From contig NC_089724.1 of the NCBI RefSeq assembly GCF_035083965.1, positions 1,514,501-1,578,500 on the forward strand: DNA of 64,000 nucleotides. The letters run 5' to 3'. The first letter of the stretch is position 1, and the number at the start of each line of letters is the position of its first letter. The stretch comes from Branchiostoma lanceolatum (lineage: Eukaryota > Chordata > Leptocardii > Amphioxiformes > Branchiostomatidae). The notes beneath the pieces were generated by a model, which did not search any database, was not told the origin of the DNA, and saw only the letters and a list, made by a program, of their open reading frames with translations. The position numbers were made by a program, and so were the translations under genes. This document shows positions 46,563-64,000 of this stretch, one piece after another.

Positions 46563-47186
46563 CTTTTCGGCGGGTTTTCTGGGCGGGAGTCTTGACAAGA
46601 GACGAGAAAGTCGGCTCGGAATGAGACGGAATTCTGAACAGCGAGTGCTCAGGGGAACCAAAATGGCGGGAGGGAAAGTGAACGGAATTTGTTGTTGTGA
46701 TTTATGGTCTTTTGGGGGCTTTCTGGAGAAATTCATTACATCAATTTTAGTATAAGGGGCCAAAATTTGCTCAATTATCGACTTAAATGATACTTATAAC
46801 CCTTCTTCTCTACGTTTTAGTTTAATTGAGCATTTTATAACGAGAGAATTGGTAAAGTTGTGACAGCTTTCCAGAAACAAACGACAGAACGTTATTCTGA
46901 TATCTTCCATGCGTAGCCTCCTACATTGCATCACCCGGAAGTCGGCAGGAAGCGCGGACATTTTTCCTCAGAGAAGGTTTCCTAAATATCAGCAAATATC
47001 GCAGCATTCTTCAAAGAAAAGGCTTCAATATCCTTATACTTCAATAGTGTTTTATCTATTCATATCTTATACGTTATAGATCGACAAATTTCTTTTCGGC
47101 AAGGTCCGCCCCTCTTTTGTAAAGTGAGACAGCCTCCATAACTTCCGGGTCATTGACCTTGGCCCCATTCCAGCGCGCGAAATATC
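46563..47186. promoter_or_regulatory. Divergent promoter between the bZIP-like and ankyrin-TIR genes
   Basis: Only 624 bases separate the two start codons, which point away from each other. Two ETS-type cores are present in opposite orientation: CCGGAAGT at 46935-46942 and ACTTCCGG at 47141-47148. A GCGCGCGA run sits just before the plus-strand ATG. There is no clear TATA box at the expected place. ETS pairs are typical of bidirectional, broadly active promoters. Confidence 0.6.
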
Positions 47187-57928
<10,742 letters not shown>

Positions 57929-58964
57929 ATTTTTGGTGTGAAATTGTCAATATTTGATAGCCTGTCCAACAGTTTTTATACCTCAACAGACAACTGCTGT
58001 TGAAATTCACGTTGTGCCTTTCTGAAAGGCACTCAACACAAAATTCACTCCGCTCAGGTAAAAGTAATAGTACCTACTTCCAGTCAGGGATGTGCTCTCA
58101 TATGGAACAGCTTTGAAATCAAAGACAGGAATGACATACAGCCTAGATAGATCAAGGCCTCATGCCCATCCTTTGAAGAAAATGATAGTGAAGGATTAAT
58201 GGAGTGAAGGGAAAGGACAGTAGTGAAGCACACGGTTTGTTTCTTTAACATGCAGTGGTTTGACACCTCCCTATACAGAGAACTGAAGCCTGAAGTCTAG
58301 TCCCTTCACATAGTGTCAGAGTCGGTGGCTCAGAGATTTTAAACTATGACCTCTTGGTTATGTAAAAAGCATTAAACCACAAACAAATGGCACCACATGT
58401 AGACGGAGACCTTACCGAGAAATTCCAAAAATGACTATATTATTCCAAAGAAACTACTGCTCTGTTTAGTCATGTGAAATGTTTGTACAGGAGGTGGAGA
58501 GTATGATTGTGTATTTTTTATATTCACTGAAAATGTGACGGTACATTCCACTGGTCAGCTGAGTCTGACGACTGACGACACAGAAATACAGATATAAGTA
58601 CTGTATGATGATAAGTTATATAATCAGTTATAAATTGTGCAGTGTGTGGTAGCTGACCAGAGATGCAGGTGTGTAAGGAAGATGACAAGTTATCATCCAA
58701 TCATGTATATGAATTGTACAGTGTGTGTGTGTAATATGAATATTATGTACTGCAAGTTTTTAATGCTTATTATTGTAGATGTTCTGGTGCATAATTTATA
58801 GTATCATCATCTTTACAACAACAGCGTGTTGCCTTGGATGCCACCAGATTCTACTGTCACTGGATGTAATTTTATTTTATTTGAATAATTAAGTCAAATA
58901 TATATACACACCCTCAATTTTCTCTTTACTGTTTTTACTGTTACTAGTAATTCAGATGAAGACT

Positions 58965-59383
58965 GAATTTGGATCAACTTATCGAAGCTTGCTCAATGAC
59001 CTGTTTTGAGGGCTGTTTGAAGACAAAGAAACAAAAATGAAGACACAGGATACGGAGTTATGCTATCACATTCACATTTTATTTGGGAGGACTGTGCAAA
59101 AGCAAGTACTTGAGGCAAAAGCGAAACAATGTAAAAACAACTGTTACAATGAAATAAGGTGACCAAAAATGAATATTGCCGAGTTTGGATCAACTTATTG
59201 AGGCTTGCTTGGCCTGTTTTGAGGGCTATTTGAAGACAAGCAAACAAAAATGAAGACACAGAATACGGAGTTATGCTATCACGTTCACATTTTATTTGGG
59301 AGGACCGTGCAAAAGCAAGTACTTGAGTCAAAAACGAAACAATGTAAATACAACTGTTACAATGAAATAAGGTGACCAAAAAC
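58965..59383. repeat. Tandem duplication of about 205 bp
   Basis: Two head-to-tail copies share TTTGGATCAACTTAT, AAAAATGAAGACACAG, CACATTTTATTTGGGAGGAC and TGTTACAATGAAATAAGGTG. They differ by scattered substitutions. Confidence 0.9.
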
Positions 59384-60234
59384 GAAGGTATTGCCTTAGT
59401 TAAGATCGAGGAACGGACAATAACGTCCTCCTTGATGTTGATGTGATATATTATATACATATCCACAATTTATAAATATGACAGGGCCTGGCTTGCTTAA
59501 AGTTTCCTTCTAATACTGTTATTCTTTTCCTTTTCTGTCTCGCCCTTTCCATCACTCGTTTGCCCTTGAACTGAAACAACTTCTGCGAGTCGAGTTCAGC
59601 CCGCTCAAACGTTAATCTGTAGAAAAAAAAAACTCACAGCCACGAAGTTAGACTGAGTTTATCCTGGTAAACACTCCATGGGCCTGGAAAAGGGGAGGGG
59701 GTTCTCCAGTCCCAGCTACTAAGGCCATTTGATCACAGGTTTGCTTTTTTTTCTGATTTGCCATGCCCTTGGTAGTCCCATCCCGTAGGAATTCCGCCGG
59801 AGCGTGCTGATAGACCTGGGCGGGCGGACAACCCTCACAGCACCGTGGAGATCTTGGGAGGCTCACGATAGACTACCGGGCTGGACTGAGTCCTTTCGCT
59901 CTATGGCTACTACTCTACGTACGAACATCACACTTATAGATTTCCGTATTTGAAACATCGGTTGTACAGGTACAACTTAATAGATGGTCATTGTAATGCC
60001 CAGCTTTCCTTTGATCGTTTTCAGTCCCCGATCTTGTTTCAAATGTCCTTTCTGTACAAAATGGTGGTCATATGAGCTCTGATAGATTTATTCTTAGTTC
60101 TCCATAAATGTATACTCTACAAAATACAAGAAAAAAGATATAGGCAAAATACTCTGGGTTTTTTTTCCACTCCGGGCCTGATCTAATCATTTCTGTGACG
60201 TCACCACACTGAATCTGCCTTATCTCTATCGTTA

Positions 60235-60770
60235 TCAGAACACACTGAATCTACAGCTGAATAGAATTTACGCATCTCTAACATTATTAGAACACACTGA
60301 ATCTGCAGCTGAATAGAATTTGCCTATCTCTAACATTATCAGAACACACTGAATCTGCAGCTGAATAGAATTTGTCCATCTGTAACATTATTAGAACACA
60401 CTGAATCTGCAGCTGAACAGAATTTGCCCATCTCTTACATCATTAGAACACACTGAATCTGCAGCTGAATAGAATTCGCCTATCCTTAACATTATCAGAA
60501 CACACTGAATCTGCAGCTGAATAGAATTCGCCCATCTCTAACATTATCAGAACACACTGAATCTGCAGCTGAATAGAATTTGGCCATCTCTAACATTATC
60601 AGAACACACTGAATCTGCAGCTGAATAGAATTTGGCTATCTCTAACATTATTAGAACACACTGAATCTGCAACTGGACAGAATTTGCCCATCTCTAACAT
60701 TATTAGAACACACTGAATCAGCAGCAAAACAGGATGTGCCCATCTCTAACATTATCAGAACAAACTAAAT
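60235..60770 (+). repeat. Minisatellite, 52-bp unit, about 10 copies
   Basis: Unit AACACACTGAATCTGCAGCT, GAATAGAATTTGCC and CATCTCTAACATTATCAG, with single-base variants. Confidence 0.93.
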
Positions 60771-60779
60771 CTGCCTTAT

Positions 60780-60910
60780 GTCTTACATTATCAGATTTTA
60801 CATTATCAGATTTTACATTATTAGATTTTACATTATCAGATTTTACATCATCAGATTTTACATTATCAGATTTTACATTATCAGATTTTACATTATCAGA
60901 TTTTCATGAT
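60780..60910 (+). repeat. 15-bp tandem repeat TTACATTATCAGATT
   Basis: About eight units directly following the 52-bp minisatellite and sharing its CATTATCAG core, so probably derived from it. Confidence 0.9.
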
Positions 60911-61370
60911 GATTATCAGATTTTAAATTTCATTTGTCCAAATCAAATCAAAGTGAAGCTTGCGAGTCAGTCAGCTTGTTAAGTGTATTTCATGTCAATG
61001 ATTTCATAATTACGATTAAGATTGCGTTTCATATTATCTTAAGGGTGTTGGCAGAATGAGTTATCTTATAAAAGATATCGTAAGGGGGAGGTTTGTGAGA
61101 CGGCAACTTGTAAAGGTGTTTATGCACTTTGAATAAAATACTGTTTTACACTATCAAGTGATTTATTCAACCGACGATTCGGTGAACAAGTCCTGAGGAA
61201 ACTATTCACGGACGTTCATGCACCTGTTTGCCTTCCATTTCACATCGTGATTTAGTCAAAATTAGGAAACAAAAAATTGACAGACCGTTGGCAAAAAGCA
61301 AAAAGAAATGATTAAAAACTAATTTGCAAAAGAAAAGGTAAAAGAGATCGGAGTAAAAAAAAAAAAAAAC

Positions 61371-63675
61371 TCACATTTTTGTGATGACCACGTACCCCGG
61401 CGCGCCGTTCGCCCCGTCCTGGCCGCTGGGGTCGCGGCCTGAGTTAAAGGAGCCTCCCCCACCCCCACAGGCGTCTTCAGCAGTATTCCCCCTCCCCCCG
61501 CCTGAGTAGCCACCCCCTCCCCCTCCACCATCGTAACCCCCTCCACCACCACCAAACCCTCCCTCGGAACGCGGGCGAAAACCCCGGGCCGCCCCGCCCA
61601 GGCCACCATTCACAAAGGCCCGCCCGCCCTCTCCCGCCTCGTACCGCGGCTTTACACTAATTTCGCCTCCACCATTCGTTAGGAGACCCCCTCCTCCCCC
61701 GCCCACTCTTTTCTGGCCGAATCCTCTCCTTTTACTTTTAGGCTTGCCTTCTGTTGCCCCGTGCCCGTGGGTGCCGCCTGCGAAGGTTGTCTGAGAACCT
61801 CCTTTACCTTTGGGAGAGAAGCCTGCCTGACCGGATGTCGCTGTAGTACCATCGCACTCCGCATGGTTCAACTTCAACATGAACCCCCCGCCTCCCCCAC
61901 CGGCTATGATCAGGGGCAGGTCACCAGACCGTACCACAAAGGTACCGCCGCCGCCTCCAGTAGGGTGCCCCCCTGGGTTCTCCACCCCTTCCTGTCCGAC
62001 TAGGATCTTCAGCAGCTCTCCTGGAAGTAGAGAGAAATGAATAAGTAAAGTATAGCCTCCACCAGGCTGCACAAGTCGCTGGAAAAATAGCAGAAATTGG
62101 CTACTAGTAGCCTCTACCAGGCTCCTGCAGACGTGGCTGGAAAGAGTAGAAATCGGCCAAATTGAGGAGTTGGTCAGTGGCAGACCGTATCTTGCTATCG
62201 GCTGGTCGACTCCTATATTTGGCCGAATCCTACTCTTTTCAGCCACGTCTGGAGCATGATAAAGGATAGAAATTGGTCTAATAGACACTCAGGTAACATG
62301 CCATGTCTTTACAACCGTTGGATCTGCTTGGAGATTAACTGAAGTCCGTACCTTTCTTCAGTGAAAACGTTCCCGCCACCAGTGCGCCTCTGCCCATGTT
62401 ATACCCAGACATCTTGAACACCTTGCCTGATGCGGCACCTAGAGGACATGGGATCGTGAACGGTTCACGTTAGAGACAGGTATGGACATGTACCGCACTT
62501 CATCGCGCCGCCTAGCGCTTATGGCCTGATGCCTTTAAGTACCAGAGTATGCCTTTAAGTACCAGAGTTATAAACCAAGGATTGATGTGTTCAAAAAATC
62601 GTATTTCTCGAGAACCATAGTAGAATGGAACTCGTTGTCATCAGATGCTGTAGGAACACCTTCACTAAATAGATTCAAATAACGATTGCAGTCAGATGTG
62701 CAAAAGTTAGGTGTGACAGGCTGTTCAGTGTAATATAACCAGCTGCTACGCACCGCGTGCCTGCGAAGCTGGTGTGTTACGCCGAAGGGCGGTTATACCG
62801 GCTATACAGATACAGATACAGACGTCATTCATCGTAAGATGGTCGTACGATCGTAAACTGACGGCATCCTTGGGATAGTCGTGCAAGTGTCGTGAAAGAG
62901 TTCAGATATACTGTCTATTCGACAAGCAGATCCACCGGTGGCAAGATCCATATGGATATTGCTTGGGCCCTTTGGATACTGCCTTGCCACCAGTAGATCT
63001 GCGTGGAGATTATATCCTGTCCCCGAAAAGGCTACTAAGATCCCTGTGAGTTAAGTCGTGTCAAGTGCAGTTCCCGGGGGCATAACATTATCGGATACGA
63101 ACCCAGGACCTCTGTGTTCTGGGACAAACACCTTGTCCATTACGCCAAAGCGACGCCACATGGAGAATCACGTTGTATATACAGGATAGAATCATACCTG
63201 CAGCCTTGATCCTGTAGTTCCCAGTATCAGGAACGGTGAAGAGCTGGGTCCCGTTCTGTAAGGTCACCAGCTTCTCGTGGTCCTGTCCGCGGTAGTGGTC
63301 ACCCAGGCTGGTCGGGCCTGCATGGCCGGTGGCGCCGAGGGTGGTGAACGTGGCATTCCTGAAGCCTGAAGGAGTGGCCAGAAAAAATACCCTACTGAGC
63401 TGAGAGACATTTAATTCTATGTACCTATCATGACTTGTAAAAGTATTGAAGCAGGCCAGTTAGAGTTTGAATTGATTTTCAATATGAAAAAGGCAACCTC
63501 CAAAATGAACATGCCAATTTATGAACGATCCAGTAAAAACTGATCGCTAACATGCATCTAGGGTGATGTAAGCAAAATAATAACTCATATTACCTTTGTC
63601 ACATGTCTCTCCCGGACCTGAAAAACAAACAAAAAATACAACAACCAAAGGAAAGAAAGCAGCTGAAACGTACAT
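61371..63675 (-). CDS. Secreted or membrane protein with ALK/LTK-type glycine-rich domain (4 exons, 328 aa as read)
   Basis: Exons in gene order: 63675-63594, 63365-63198, 62438-62352, 62020-61371; joins are all phase 1 and in frame. The first 20 residues (MYVSAAFFPLVVVFFVCFSG) are a signal peptide; an upstream in-frame Met exists at 63735. TFTTLGATGHAGPTS, FTVPDTGNYRIKAAG and LLKILVGQEG match the start of the extracellular glycine-rich region of ALK/LTK receptors. LPLIIAGGGGGG and the Gly runs up to CGGGGGSFNSG continue it (Pfam Gly_rich type). It ends GYVVITKM-stop. The stop TGA overlaps a strong donor (AAAAAT/GTGAGT), so transcripts could splice on to downstream exons coding a transmembrane part. 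Function is unknown; a cell-surface or matrix role is inferred. Confidence 0.82.
62545..62830 (+). pseudogene. LINE reverse-transcriptase 3' end remnant
   Basis: Plus-strand reading PRIDVFKKSYFSRTIVEWNS, then LSSDAVGTPSLNRFK and a stop. This is the common tail of CR1/Jockey-type ORF2. An ACAGATACAGAT tail ends it. It lies in an intron of the glycine-rich gene, antisense to it. Confidence 0.7.
62925..63015. mobile_element. Degenerate hairpin of the AAGCAGATCCAC family
   Basis: AAGCAGATCCACCGGTGGCA on the left and TGCCACCAGTAGATCTGCG-like on the right. Ends resemble those of 10079-10219. Confidence 0.55.
63075..63165 (-). mobile_element. SINE head fragment (reverse orientation)
   Basis: GGATACGAACCCAGGACCTC and TTACGCCAAAGCGACGCCA look like tRNA-type promoter boxes, as in the SINE at 12395. 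Confidence 0.4.
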
Positions 63676-64000
63676 TTTAGATAGACACTTTTGATATCTT
63701 GGTACTGATATGTAAAAGTTTGAGGTCTGGCCCATGGACTATCTGTGCTCTTTATCGCAGATATCCTTTAGTTTAGACAGATGAAATTCCATCCCAAAAT
63801 TTGTGTTTAACAATAATAAATGAACGAAGCTCTATATTGTACATATTTGCCCCACTGGGCTAAGCACTGGTCACATGTTAACAACCACACACATATTCAT
63901 GAGCATATTCGGCTTTCCCTTGCTTCTTGGTGATTGTATAGATACAGGAGGCTGTATGATTAGGAAGAGTTGGTTTATCGAAGATTGTATAAAGGAGTTC

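Larger units (their letters stand above)
57929..61370. other. Intergenic region between ankyrin-TIR and glycine-rich genes
   Basis: The genes converge here. It holds a tandem duplication, two minisatellites and otherwise unique sequence. A minus-strand stretch near 59880-59815 reads SSPVVYREPPKISTVL then stop, in unusually GC-rich sequence. It could be a last exon of the minus-strand gene if splicing continues past 61375, but no phase-consistent link was found. Confidence 0.5.

Overview
The window looks like nuclear DNA of an invertebrate chordate, most likely a lancelet (Branchiostoma). Genes are intron-rich with GT-AG introns. The encoded set fits amphioxus: an animal ionotropic glutamate receptor, an animal-type fatty acyl-CoA reductase, an ankyrin-TIR protein and an ALK/LTK-type glycine-rich protein. 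Introns are packed with small foldback MITEs, tRNA-like SINEs, LINE and Penelope-like fragments and minisatellites. The species is inferred from gene content and repeat style, not from a search.

Layout. (1) 584-15518, plus strand: the 3' two thirds of an ionotropic glutamate receptor gene (9 exons), carrying two large exon-derived tandem arrays and two LINE insertions. (2) 18518-32640, plus strand: a complete 13-exon fatty acyl-CoA reductase gene (514 aa). (3) 32641-39617: intergenic DNA with repeats only. (4) 39618-46562, minus strand: a 4-exon gene for an acidic, Pro/Ser-rich bZIP-like protein (537 aa) with transposons in two introns. (5) 46563-47186: a short divergent promoter with two ETS-type sites. 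(6) 47187-57928, plus strand: a 12-exon gene for a five-ankyrin-repeat plus TIR protein ending in a CaaX prenylation motif. (7) 57929-61370: intergenic minisatellites and a tandem duplication. (8) 61371-63675, minus strand: a 4-exon gene for a protein with a signal peptide and a large glycine-rich domain like that of the ALK/LTK receptors.

The most striking pattern is shared by four unrelated genes. At least eight places show tandem copies of a segment that straddles one exon edge. Each unit holds a real splice site plus the adjoining 27-90 coding bases, always expanding into the intron. The arrays contain dozens of decoy splice sites, and yet the exon chain reads through in frame when the outermost site of each array is used. 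As I recall, minisatellites spanning exon-intron junctions were described at the amphioxus Adh locus ('mirage' minisatellites). The density here and the variety of forms (donor-side, acceptor-side, whole-exon) deserve attention.

The genes do not form a pathway. The glutamate receptor is a membrane channel with an unusual pore residue. The reductase makes fatty alcohols for ether lipids or waxes. The bZIP-like and ankyrin-TIR genes share a divergent promoter and could be co-expressed. Exon positions were derived by hand from splice signals, reading-frame continuity and family similarity. No alignment or transcript evidence was available.
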